Assembly (NCBI GenBank): GCA_000320545.1
Contig: ADNK01001197.1
Coordinates: forward strand, 173,501 to 237,500
Origin: Bigelowiella natans CCMP2755
Taxonomy: Eukaryota; Cercozoa; Chlorarachniophyceae
Reading direction: 5' to 3'
Length of the DNA: 64,000 nucleotides
Shown one piece after another: positions 36,449 through 48,500 of the stretch. Within the stretch, counting starts at the first letter, position 1, and each line of letters begins with the position of its first letter. The translations under genes and the position numbers were made by a program. Under the pieces are notes generated by a model. That model had not been told where the DNA came from and made no database searches. It worked only from the letters and a program-made list of their open reading frames with translations.

Positions 36449-36997
36449 CTTTCAGGTGTCGTCTCCTCTTTACGGTTTCAACAATCTTGGCTGCCTTCGT
36501 GATCCAAGCAACTGAAGTTGCACTGATGGGAACAAGCCCTCTTCCAAAAGGTGTAGTTATTATGATGTGGAAGATTGGATTTGTCAATCAGAGAGCACTG
36601 CTGCAGCCACATTTATCCGTGGAAGATTGGATTTGTCAATCAGAGAGCACTGCTGCAGCCACATTTATCCGTCAACAGACGCACAGCACGCACACATTGG
36701 AAAACACTTTGGGCTAAAATTGATTTTTGACCTCCTCCTTTGTCGAAATAGTGAGAAACAGGGTCTTAGTGAGTGCTCTCAACCTTCGAAGGACAATTAT
36801 GCACGCATCATCCTCACAATCGCAGCATTTAAGGAAGCGAAATGTGGGCTCTCTTGGGGTTGTGCCTCGATCAAGATGCAGTGTTGTTGACGTGGACAGA
36901 AGTGGCAAAGGCAGCAGCTTTGCCAGCGATGCGAAGAGGAGGAAAACAAATGCACCCCCCTCGAAAAAAGACATAGATATGGTAGTAGGAACCCTTG

Positions 36998-37044
<47 letters not shown>

Positions 37045-37236
37045 CATATTTTTAGAATGTTGAAATCCGTGGTTCTTGCTGTGCTGTAGGTTAGAACCCA
37101 ACTTGGTCGACCCCCCATGGGCAAATGGTCTGTGCAAGCTTATTGTCCATCTGGCCATCCACAAGTTAGTACTTCTTTCACCAACAAATACGGAGTACTA
37201 CCGTATTTATTAGTTGTACTTTAAAACTATCTTATC

Positions 37237-37270
<34 letters not shown>

Positions 37271-37380
37271 ACATATAGAATATACATGTAATACTAATAA
37301 TAGTAACAATAAAATAATAATTTATTTATATTTATGTGTGTGTATCCTGTATACCCCCCCCTCCCCCCCCCCCCCCCCCC

Positions 37381-37461
<81 letters not shown>

Positions 37462-37769
37462 TAAAGATAAAAGAAAGTAAGTGTGAAGGAAAAGAGAGAT
37501 TCAAAAAGATAACACCAGTACTAATTTATATTGTATTACATTTTCTGTGAAAACACCAATACTGCAGGTGCTCCGCGTCCATCCTATAGCATTCCGTACG
37601 TGATTATCATTTTGTCCACACACATATAGATTATTTATTGTTCCCTGATGCAGTTGATTCTACGTTCATTCAGTATCTAACCCCCCATCACCCATCAATT
37701 TCTACTATTATGGACTACGACTGTATGAAGGGCTATAGTCGCTGTCGATATGTATATAATTACTACACC

Positions 37770-37804
<35 letters not shown>

Positions 37805-38555
37805 AGGTAAAGGCAAAGCAACGCCATTTCCGACACTTTTTTGGTTAACATGTACGCATTACCGCCAATGGATATCCAGGTAGTAGTAGCAGTAGTAGTA
37901 GTTGTAGTAGTAGTAGTAGGAGTAGTAGCAGCAGCAGTTTGATATATGCATGATAATGATCCCAGAAGAAGATGAAGAAGAAGAAGAAACAGGCTTTAAA
38001 TACATGCATGGAAGTGATCGAGGAATCATCATGATCATAACTATAACTACTCCATAAAAAGGCTCGAAGCAAACGGGACCATAGCAAAAATAAACACGAT
38101 GCTCAGTGAAAACAAGGTATCCAAGCGATCATTATCATCATCATCATCATTACTTGTTTTGACCGTTCCCCCTTCCTCCTATTTTTGTTGTTGTTTTTGT
38201 TGTTGTTTGTTGTGGGTTGAACGTCTACGTGACTAATGGAAGGACATGGCTGCTCTTTTTGAGAAACAGCAGGAGGAGTATCGTAAGATGGTAGTACGAC
38301 TAAAGAAGTTAGATATATTATATGTGTCTAACTCCTCCTCCTCCCCCCAAGTTAGATATATTATAGGTGCCTACCTCCTCCTCCTCCTCCTCCTCCTCCT
38401 CCTCCTCCTCCCCCTTTATGTAATTAACAAATCAAACGACGATGATGATATCATATCAATAATAGCGGTACGAGGCGTTGGATGAAGAAGATCTCAAGTT
38501 TCTGGAAGAAAGACCAACGATGAAGGAGAGACTCATGTCAGGATACTACCACTAA
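36449..38555 (+). CDS. unidentified multi-exon protein
   Basis: Several plus-strand segments look coding. One begins with ATG at about 36442-36454 and encodes a leader-like hydrophobic stretch (LLFTVSTILAAFVIQA). About 36800-36987 is a basic Ser/Arg-rich segment ending KKDIDM at a possible donor. About 37093-37166 encodes LVDPPWANGLCKLIVHLAIH. About 38060-38117 encodes RLEANGTIAKINTMLSENK at a donor (AAG|GTATCC). About 38243-38289 encodes DMAALFEKQQEEYRKM (donor ATG|GTAGTA). The last, 38466-38555, encodes YEALDEEDLKFLEERPTMKE to a TAA. The last three join in phase as a charged, probably coiled-coil tail. Whether the first segments belong to the same gene is uncertain. I do not recognise the family. 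Intron sequence is dominated by microsatellites and a 52-bp tandem duplication. Confidence 0.4.
36568..36671 (+). repeat. 52-bp tandem duplication
   Basis: Two exact or near-exact copies of a block starting TGGAAGATTGGATTTGTCAA lie at 36568 and 36620. The unit length is not a multiple of three, so the two copies are read in different frames if translated. Confidence 0.95.
36998..37040. repeat. (CT)n microsatellite
   Basis: About 21 CT units on the plus strand, in a probable intron. A (CA)n tract follows at 37238-37268. Confidence 0.95.
37354..37454. repeat. C-run / (CT)n / (GT)n / (GA)n compound tract
   Basis: In order: a poly-C run with one T (37354-37380), CT repeats (to 37400), GT repeats (to 37417) and GA repeats (to 37454). 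The CT and GA arms are complementary and could fold into a hairpin with the GT tract as loop. Confidence 0.95.
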
Positions 38556-38900
38556 AAAACTCAAAGTAGTTATTTCTCTATCTAATCACTGTGATCACAA
38601 TCATCAGGGAGGGAGGAATCGGTGGTTCGTCTTCAAAAAATAGGATAAGGTGTGAGCTTGGCGGTAGAAGGCCCTTCTGCTTCTTCAAGAAGAATATTTT
38701 CTTATCAGAATTATCATAGTTGTTTTGCTATGATAAGTGAGAGCTATCTTTGTGTATTATCATCAGATGTTTACATGAGAACTATGCTCACTTCTTGGCA
38801 ACGGGATCAAATATTGTTGGGGTGCGTTCAAAATTGATTGCTAATGCTACTTTTTTATGAGATGGTCCTCAGAAATTCTCCTCTCACTCACATCATTTAG

Positions 38901-39092
38901 GAAACGGTTTCGAGTTGGGGTGCAATTCCTCCCTGTTCGTGTGACTGCAACGGGAGGGTTACAATGTCTCCCCAAGTTACTTTTCATGAGCAATCATCCG
39001 AGGAAAAAATTCCGAAATCAACATTGAAAAATGACAACAATAATAATGAGCGTGACATTGAGACTCCACACCACAATGATGTCGTGGATTGA
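38901..39092 (+). CDS. terminal exon of an unidentified plus-strand gene
   Basis: After an acceptor (CATCATTTAG, 38891-38900) an open frame of 63 codons runs to a TGA at 39090-39092. It encodes a Cys-bearing segment (WGAIPPCSCDCNGRV) and a polar, Asn/Glu-rich tail ending HHNDVVD. Non-repetitive composition supports a real exon. A plausible preceding coding stretch is at about 38655-38711 (LAVEGPSASSRRIFSYQ). It may belong to the 36.4-38.6 kb gene by alternative splicing or be separate. Confidence 0.4.
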   Translation, partial: ETVSSWGAIPPCSCDCNGRVTMSPQVTFHEQSSEEKIPKSTLKNDNNNNERDIETPHHNDVVD

Positions 39093-39534
39093 TATGTCTA
39101 GATGCTGTAGTGCTCTATAAACGGTCTCAATAAATTCCTATTCACAAATCTTTGAAATGCATGCGTGCGAGACACCTGCCAGCAATCGCAATGTGTGGTT
39201 GTCGCAACGGCAAACGGCGCTGCGCTGACATTGCATGTGTGGCTTAGTAGTGTGCAGGTGGCGTCGGGCAGCCAAGCAGATCACAGCAAAAATAGCCATA
39301 CAAAGTACTAGTAGAGTAGCTACACAGCGCTTAGAATCACAACCGCTGGCTTGTGTTGATTAAGACCACACAGTAGAGACAGTTGTACGAAAAATGCAGT
39401 TACTACATGCATGTACATGTTGCATTCCACGCACAGCAACATGCCATTGCTCATTGCTAGATTGTTAGATCTATGAGGACGGAGTAGTACTAATAACGCT
39501 AGACCACATTCCGCACTAGCAAATCGCCTCGCAT
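39093..39534. other. intergenic spacer, repeat-flavoured
   Basis: This lies between convergent genes. It has CTAG/GCATGC-rich sequence resembling other repeat islands, with no gene visible. The 3' UTR of the HECT gene should overlap it. Confidence 0.4.
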
Positions 39535-42500
39535 TTATTCTTCGATTAGAGCTTCCTCCTCCTCATCATCAACAACTGCAGTTCCTGTCCTCATAGTTCC
39601 ATCAGCATCAATACTGTGGCAATAATTCATGGCTTTGATTATCTTCTCGCACATCGCATCGTAGTTTGTGTATTTCGGCAATTCAATTCCGAACGAACAA
39701 GTGTGTGCAATTGGAAGCCAGTTGTCCGGGTCACCAGTGGATTCATCATGAGATTGAATGACAAATTTCTGCTCAAATTCAGATTCTGCCAACGGTAAAC
39801 GCGATCTTCCCCAAACAAAATTCAAGAACATTCCCCGTTGCTCATCGTTGAATCGAGTCCTTAGCATCTTCCACATCATTTGAATGTGAGGATCATTCTT
39901 GGAATGTCCACCTGAGTATCTTGTCATCTTTTGGAGTAGATCAACGTCTTTTGCACTCATTCCCCTTCCCGCTACTTGCACCGAAAGCTCTTGCCATGTA
40001 AACAAAGACAAGTATTGACCAGGAACAACGGCAAAAAGACCCTGCCGTATGTTGGAAATCTGAACTTCAAATTCTGAGTACCGGAATTTCCGCAAATATC
40101 TAAGGAATTTCTTACGATTTTCCCATTTAAGCTGTTCGCGCTTGCCACCTGGCACCAACTCGCAATCTGTTCCATCACAAGCTTGGACGACAAAAAACTG
40201 CCCTCTCATTTTCGATGAGAAAGAATACCTAACTGTGGAATCTTCTTTACCGTCATCCCATTGATTTTCAAGTGATTTAACTTGGGAGAGAAACAAAGAA
40301 TCAATTGCGGCGACATCCAAATCGGTAATAGGACTTCCAATAAGTTGCTTCCACACAATTGGTGGCAAATTCAACGACATGACATTCTTTGATCTTATAG
40401 CAAGTCCCATCATCTTTCCCAGGAACTGAAACAAGTTGAGTTCTAAAGGTTTAGTTGCAGAGTATCTGGGTACCCATCCCTCCCTGTTGTCCCCCATTCC
40501 AATGCGACCATTAGGACATTTACAGAATAATGGTAAAACACCTGAGAGTAGTTCTTTCGATATTTTTTCTATAGAATCACGGTAAGGCCCTCCTGCATCC
40601 GTAGATCGCATACCCACATAAACAGCTCTGTACGCTCTTTGGTGAACGCCAACCTTGAAGATATCATTTCCTTTGTTTATTAGTTGCCTATAGAGTTGTC
40701 CGAAAAGGCTTAACCGTGCTTTGCTGTCTACTCGAGCTTCCATAACCAGTTTCTGCGCTGCGACTACATCTAAATTAACCTTTGGTCGGTTATCCCCTCC
40801 ATCCCCTATACATGTTTCACCTAGTGCACTTTCCCAGATCTTTTCCTTCGATTTCCAAAATATCAATCCGCTTGAGCTTCTCACGCCATCAACCAGAGCG
40901 GATATCTTTGGGGGAAGACTGAGGTTTACCAAAGGCAGCATCTCCACCACAACGTTGTTGAAAGCTTGCAAGAGTCCAATGTGGAACTGTGTTTGAATAG
41001 CAGATGGATTGAATGCAGAGAAGTGCCCTGCCATCTGAAGACTATCACAATCTTTGTCTATTTTGATCAATAGAAAATCGTGCTCTAATGCGTTCAACTT
41101 ACTATCTTTCTTAGCCCACCAATTAACCGCATTCACTAGCTCCAATGTCGCTGCCATTGGCCAAACTTTGGACAAAATATGTGCTACACACGTAAATCTT
41201 GTTATTTTTTGTTGGAATGAGCCTCCTCCTATTATGTCGATTCGATCAATGCGGTTCTTCAAGAGATTGTCGTGTTGACGTCCTCTTGCAGGGTTATTAT
41301 CTTTTTGATTCTTCTTCTTTTCCTCTTTTTGCTTCTTTTCCTTTTCCCATACAAATACCTGGGAAAGCCGAAGTGAAGTCTGTTTTTTATATTGAAGTTG
41401 CAATGTTATGCTCGATACAGGAGACCAATTAGACACATCGAATTGCAGCACTCTGAGCCCATGATGACTACCATTATCCTTTTCAGCAGTAGTAGTAGTA
41501 GTAGTAGTAGTAGTGCCATCGTCAGAGGAGGATAATAGCTCCGTGTAACCACATGATTGGCTGCTCCTATTTTGCAGATAATCTACAATATCAACTTGAA
41601 CCATATGCTTGTATGTTCTAGCAGTCTCATCGTCGCAATGATCATTCTTTGTAGTACTTGTTGTTCCTACTGCACCTTCATTGTTTTGAGTAGTAGTACT
41701 GTTGTCGAGAAGCAAGTCCCCGTACAAACGAACCAAAGTGGCTTCAAGAATGCTTTCCGTAGCAATTACAACCTCTACATGACTTACTCTACGTCCTTTC
41801 CCATTGGCATTATCATCTGTGAGCTGCACTCTCCACCAAGGTGATAGAGATGGTTTGGTGATAGAGAATAAAAGAGGAATATCCTGCCAAACACCATCAA
41901 CTGCATTATTTGCATCATGGGGAAAGTAGGATAGTAGCTGCTGTTGATGTTGTTGCTGATTTTCCTTTAATAGCGAATTAATACCATTGTCTGAGGCAGC
42001 CGAAGAAGAAGCATCATCAAGAGCAAGAACGCGTTGAAGAAACCGAGAAACCGGCTCCGTAGACGACTGCATTGCAGCCTTTAAGTATGCTAGATTATCC
42101 GAAGGCCGCCGCTGTTGTCTCTTCCGTTTCTTCTTTTTTTCTATCATCTGAACTGATTTGACATCAGCATCACTATCCTGGTTCGTACCATTGTCATCAT
42201 CATCATCGCCATCGTCATCATCATTCCCGTTGTTAGTTCTCTTTGAATCAGGGATGATGAAAATGGAAAATGAAGAAGCAGCAGAAGAAGAAGAGGCAGA
42301 AGATCCAACTTCGGTAGTAGTAGAGTTAGCAACAGGACAGGGAGAGAAGAATTCCCAGCTATCGACTATCGGTGCCATTTTGTTCCAAACATTTCCTAAA
42401 AATTCGTTTGGAAAATAAAGTTGGCGAGTCGGATCCGTGAACACTTGTATGCAAGCCTTCGACGTAAGAACATTGTTAAACCAATCTTTTGAATTGCTCG

Positions 42501-45500
42501 AAAAACCATCTTCTGGTAAGACATCAGGTATGCTCCCATCGTTTCCATGACCTAATAATCCAATGTACATATAATCGTCAATGAATCATGCATGCCTGTG
42601 TAATGGACGACCAACCACCGCAACATCATCCATCCTCACACTGTTTACTACAATCACCTTGTCCAAGAAGTTCTATTTCCTCCCCATCATTGTTAAAGCT
42701 GAAAGCAGGGAAATACGTTCCAGAGGTATCTAGATCTTTAAAACTTGGCCCAAAAGCTGTTTCCTCATTGCCAAAAACCTTTCCATCGACTCTAAAAGTG
42801 AGATTGCCCTTATCACAATCAAGAATGACATCCAACACGCCGCCAATGCGTGCATTTGCACGGTGAATGTCTTCTGTTTTGTTGCCCGCGGCGATAAGAT
42901 AACATCTTGTAGTGTCCATATTTATAGCCCACCCTTTTTGGGATGACGACGCTCCAAGTCTCTTACATCGATGATGTGAATCACATGCAACCCCCATTCT
43001 TGGATCCCCATTATTGTGTTCTGTCCACTTTATTCTCCAGATATGTTGGCCGCTATTGTATCCTTTGTTGGCAAGTGCAGTACAGTGACCCTTTTTACAC
43101 CTAAGTCTCACAGTATTTTTAACACGTTTCCATATTGCATTCGGGCCTAGAAATTTGACGTCATTGATGAGTTGAAACTTCTGGGAAATGTTAAGATCTT
43201 CTTCCTCCTCTTCCTCCTTCTTTGCATCACCATCTACAAGAAGTGTTCTATGTTTTATTTCTATATCATTACCATTATCATCAGCATTAGCAGCAGCAGC
43301 CGAAGAGAGCTCGGCTACTGGTGTTGTGAAGTATTCTAATCTGCGAGTCTTAGTAACAGTTGCTATATATTCCTTAATTGCCAAATTGAGAAGCAACAAG
43401 TTATTGAAAAATATGCTGCGTCTCTCCACTACATCTGCGTGCATAACATTCATTAAGATGTCCAAAGACTCACAGAATCGCTTTTCAAGACTGATTGCTT
43501 TACTACTACTATTTGAGGAGGAGTATTTTGCATCTTTATCTTGTTGTTCTCTCTGCTGCTGCTGGTTTGTAAGGGTTGTCAAGATAGTTGCTGTTAGCCT
43601 CATAAATACAAGTTGGGAATCCTCTCCACCTTGATGATCTGTTTTCAGAATCAACTGGAGCAACAGATTCAAAGCTTTGCTTGAGAACAAATTCATCAGA
43701 TTTTTGTGATGCTTAAACCGTTCAAGTATCCACACGACAAGGCCTATGCTTGGAGTGATGATAGTTTCTTCTTCATCTGCCTTCTCTCTTGTAATTACCC
43801 CCTTGTTATTATTAGCACCGTTACCAGAAGAGTGCCCAGAGAGGAGAAGTTGGAGATGTAAAAGCAATTCACAAGCTAATAGAGTTGATGTTCCTTCACT
43901 ATCGACGACGAGATACCTATCAATTACTTTTCCAATTGTGTCCAAATCTTTAAGGGTTCCTTTTCTTTCAACAGCTCTGATAAGCTTGATGAAGTATTTC
44001 CGCTCTTGATGACCATCCTCGGAGAAGATGGAAAATATCGAAGAATGCTTTTTCACAATCTTTTTGCCGAAATGACCTTCTTTCACATCACCATTATCAT
44101 CTTCATGAATACCATTAGTATCAAGTTTCTTGGACTCGTGTTGTTTCTCTGCTGCTGTAAGAATAACACTGTCTTCTCTGATATTACTATCATCGTTTTC
44201 ATTATGGAGAATTGCGAGAATACAATCCCTAGCGTATCCTGCACTCAAAGAGACGTCAATGTATGGTCTCAAGTATTCAAGACGTAACCTCTCGATCTCA
44301 AACCGTTGAATCTCTTTAGCAAGCTTCTCTGAAAGCCGTTTTTTCGTAGTCTTTCCTCTCCCCCTCTCTCTTAATTTCATAATGATAATTTTCTCATCAT
44401 CCACATCTAGCGATGGGAGATGCATCAGAGGATTTCTAATGGAAGAAGAAGAAGAAGAAGAAGAACCATAATATATACTATTGCTACTACTATTCTGTAG
44501 CTGCTTATTGTTGTTACTGTGTAGAGATTCTCCAATGGAACTCCTATTATGATCCCACCTCCTTAACATGCGTACGCTATTGTAGAGGGATTCTGAAGTG
44601 AGGATGCTTTGTGCAGATGCAGTTTTGCGTTTGACTTGATCTTCAGTTTTGCCCCTCTGAGACTGGAGGGTCTTTATAATTCCCTTAGACTCTATGATCA
44701 TCGTCTTCTTGTCAAAGTACGTACTACTATCTTTGAAGGAACTTTGATCCTTAACATCTTTCTTTTGCTGTTTCTGCTTTTCTAAAAGACGAGCTGCTTT
44801 TGAAAAATTGTAGGCAACCTTTTTGAGAGCTGTTAGTACTTGAGATGGTTCGAATCCCATACTCATAAGTGACACAGGCGAAATTCTTGGGGGCAAATGG
44901 GTGCTGCTGGTACTTGGGTCTAGATACTTGATTGCATTAATTTCAGAACGACTCAACGCTCCTTTTCTGATGGAAATAGACTTGATGTACACAACAGGCA
45001 TGCTTTCCGAGCATATGACCTGAAAGAATCGCTGTAAGGTGCACAATCTTAACTGATTCAAGTTCAAAGCTAGCTTAGGGGCTTTCTTTTGTTTCTTAGC
45101 GCTCAGCAAAGATGATGTGGAGAGGTATATTGATGAATCCTTTCCTCCAAATTTGCTTTTATCTTCTCCTCCCCTTTTTATTGCTAATTGAATTTCCCTA
45201 GCATTTATGTCCACGCTCAATACAATTCGTATCCATTCCGAAGTCGGAAGGATTTCTTTTGAAGATATACCACAGAGTGATAGTTTGCCCTTTTCATCTG
45301 TACTGACAATTCCTTGACTCGGATCATATTTTAGCGTATGAACACGGGCATGGTTGCTGCTTTGTGATAAATCTCGGAAAAACATCGCGGGAAAAGCTTT
45401 CTTGTCTGCACTTTCTGATGACTTTCTTTTTCGTATACGGGAGGGAGGGACAGCCTTAACTGCCCCCGTTTTCAGCTTGATCTTGTAGGTTCCATTGCCA

Positions 45501-48500
45501 CGGAGCTTCATCACTACGGCTTCATGCCAGTCTCCTCTTGTACGTGATTTATATTCAACTTGATCCCCAACCTTGACAGCATCATCTTTGCAGTCTTCTT
45601 GCCCACGATTACTTTCTTTGATGAATTTCTTGAAATCCCACATCTCAACGTCGTCATTTAGACATAACATCAGGCCAGATTCCTCATTATCATTATCATC
45701 ATTGTCATCATTTGTGTTATGATCTCCTTTTCTTCCTCCGTGAGTATGACTTTCCATCATCTGAACAACACCTTTCTGAAACCGTTGTTGTATCTGCTCA
45801 GGGGTGAGAGTTCTCGAGTAAATACGACATCCTTTGATTTTTCCGAAAAAAGCAGAAGACGGGACATGAGGATACCCGCCTAAGCTCGGTAGTAGTTTGA
45901 CATTTTGTCCTTGACCACAGTTTTTAGATGATGACTTTTCTTCGTCTGTAAAAGGCTCGATAGATTTACGTGATTGCATCACTTTCCTCCATTTAAGCCT
46001 ACAGTTTGTGCCAATGTCTATCAAATGTGTTTTTGAGATTAAATTAACAGTTGCTTTTTCTCTTCCTCTTTCTCCTCTTCCCCGCCGGTCTCCTTCTTTT
46101 TCTTCCTTTCCATCCTCCTCCTTCTTCTTCTTCCAGGACTGTCCACAATCCTCATAGTATAGAATAGCTTGTTTCGTAGTAATAGTAACTTCTTCCACAT
46201 AAGCTTTGAAGTACTTTGTATATTTGTGCCTAGTAGCCTGCTCACACACTTGCCAGAGAACTTCAATCGTATCTCCTCTACGGATATCCACCTCAAACTC
46301 TTCTATTTTCTCATTAACACCTTCTTTTGCATCGATTTTGCTCTTAGATGGTGGTGGTGGTGGTGGTGGTGCTGCTGCTGCTTCTGATATTTCGGGGGAA
46401 GATTTGATCTCAGAAAATATATCGTTTTGTTTCTCGGTAGGAGAAGTATCCGTTCTCGATATTTGCATTAGATTACCGTTGATGTAGCAAGCTGCTACAG
46501 ACTCGTTATGGACAATACAAAGATGCGTCCAAACATCTGCCTGCAAATCCACCTTATCAAAGATAAATTCCGAAGGAAACATTGACATAGTGTCCCCCCC
46601 CACATGTATACCTGGATATCCCTCTTCGTCAATAAAATAGGCTACTTGAGATTTTTTTCCATCGCTCTCCTTAAGAAATTGCACACCGTGCTTGCTGCTA
46701 GCATCCTTGTTGTCATCATCATCATGTTCTTCTTTTTCTTCAGAATGCTCTTGCTCAATCAAAGAGAAGGTTTCCGAATCACCACTGGTACTGAATGCTG
46801 GATATAATGTTAGTCCAGTCAGGTGTGTAAATGAAGGCTCTGCATCTTGTAATTTAAGTTCTTCACCATCGCAGAGAAACCTTAATGTACCTTTATCCAT
46901 GTCTAGGATCACCTTGATAGTGCCACCTTCAGACGCCGTATGAGTGTCATTTCGAGAGGTTTTTACATAGCCCCTACTGGGATCGTTGCGATCAGTCGGA
47001 TAAACAAAATAGAACCCGCCATCTCTATCAATATCCAAACACCATGCTTTGCCGTCATTTCCAAGACTATCAGTTAAGTCACTGTTCTCGAGACAAACAC
47101 CTATGCGAGGATCTCCATTTCCGTGAGCATCCCACCGAATAGTCCAAGAATGGATACCGTGGCTGTAGCCCACATTTCCCATCACACCACTATCACCAGT
47201 TCCAGTTATTGTCATGTTGTTATTTGTGAGAACCAGTCGGGTTCCTTTCCTTGAAGGTTCAAGTTGAAATGGGCCATTCCCAGGTGCCAAGAGCTTTCGT
47301 TGGCTTTGACCATCTCGTAAGCTTGCACCGCCAACATGGGATTGAGATATGAGGGTGAAAGTCTCACTGTTCCCATTGACACTGAACGCAGGGTAGAGCT
47401 CTAGCCCTTGGAGTCCTGAAAACGACGGACCTTCGCCCTTCCTTGAGTCATCTCCAAAATGGTGGCCTACCACACGTTCATTTACCAAGAAAGTAACCGT
47501 TCCTTCGTCGCAATCAAGGATAGTTGTCAAGGTCTCTCCTTCAGCAGCCGCAAAATCACGACATCTTGAGTTCTCCGTTGTAGAACTCCCTGGTACTGCA
47601 GAGGGCCACACAAGATAGTATCCTCCATTTTTATCAATATCAATACACCATGCCCAACGTCCAAGAGATGAATTTTTGTCCATTCCCTTCATAGCGACAC
47701 CTATCCTTGGATCACCGTTTCCATGCTTATCCCATCTTATTGTCCATGTATGTACTCCAGAACTATATCCTTCACTTCCTCTAACAGAGCTCTCATCACT
47801 ACCCGAAATCGTCTTGCCCATATTAGAAATTTGCATATTTCCCCCTGCGTTTATTTCTAGTAATTCAAAATCTGTAAAAGGAACGATGACTCGCTCAATG
47901 CCTGGTATCACAGATTCCATGTTAATGGATGCTGTTGCTACACACCCAAAACTGAATGCGGGTTTGAATACTCCAACGACATTTTCGAAATGACAAATTT
48001 CTTTTCGGTAAGAAGTCGTCGTTTCACCTATCATCCCTAAACAAAACTTTACGGTCTTATCATTGAAATTTGCGGATACTTTCACGCTAAAAGTCACCCC
48101 GCCATGCTTATTTCGGAATGATGAGCATGTTTTCGAATCTACTCTATAGGACTGCAGACAAGGGTGGTTTTCCTTACCATCATCATCATCATCATCATCA
48201 GCATTATTATTATCTTGCAATGCCGCCACATTTTCTGAAAGTATAAGTACACCGTAACCCTTTTGTAGGGACCCTCCCACACACCAATCCGCTGCACCTG
48301 TTCCCTCACGTCGCTTGACTTTCAAATGCTTAAAAGAGCCATACTGCTTGATTTTCTCAGGCACAATTCCAATTCCAACTTTAAATTCTTCACCACCCCG
48401 ATGGGTAGTGACCTCTATCGTCCATGTATGCACACCTTTCTGGCATATCGTATCTGCAGCGACAGTGAAGAATTCGTCTAGAATATGATGATAAGGAGTC

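Noticed and set aside
36396-36587. Minus-strand frame with plausible composition (KAAKIVETVKRRRH)
   Set aside because: It is open and ends at a possible donor, but the plus strand over the same bases has a leader-like start and is on the strand of the neighbouring exons; undecided, so not listed as a gene.
36714-37124. Minus-strand frame with Arg-Glu repeat
   Set aside because: Generated by the (CT)n microsatellite; the plus strand has the better coding stretch.
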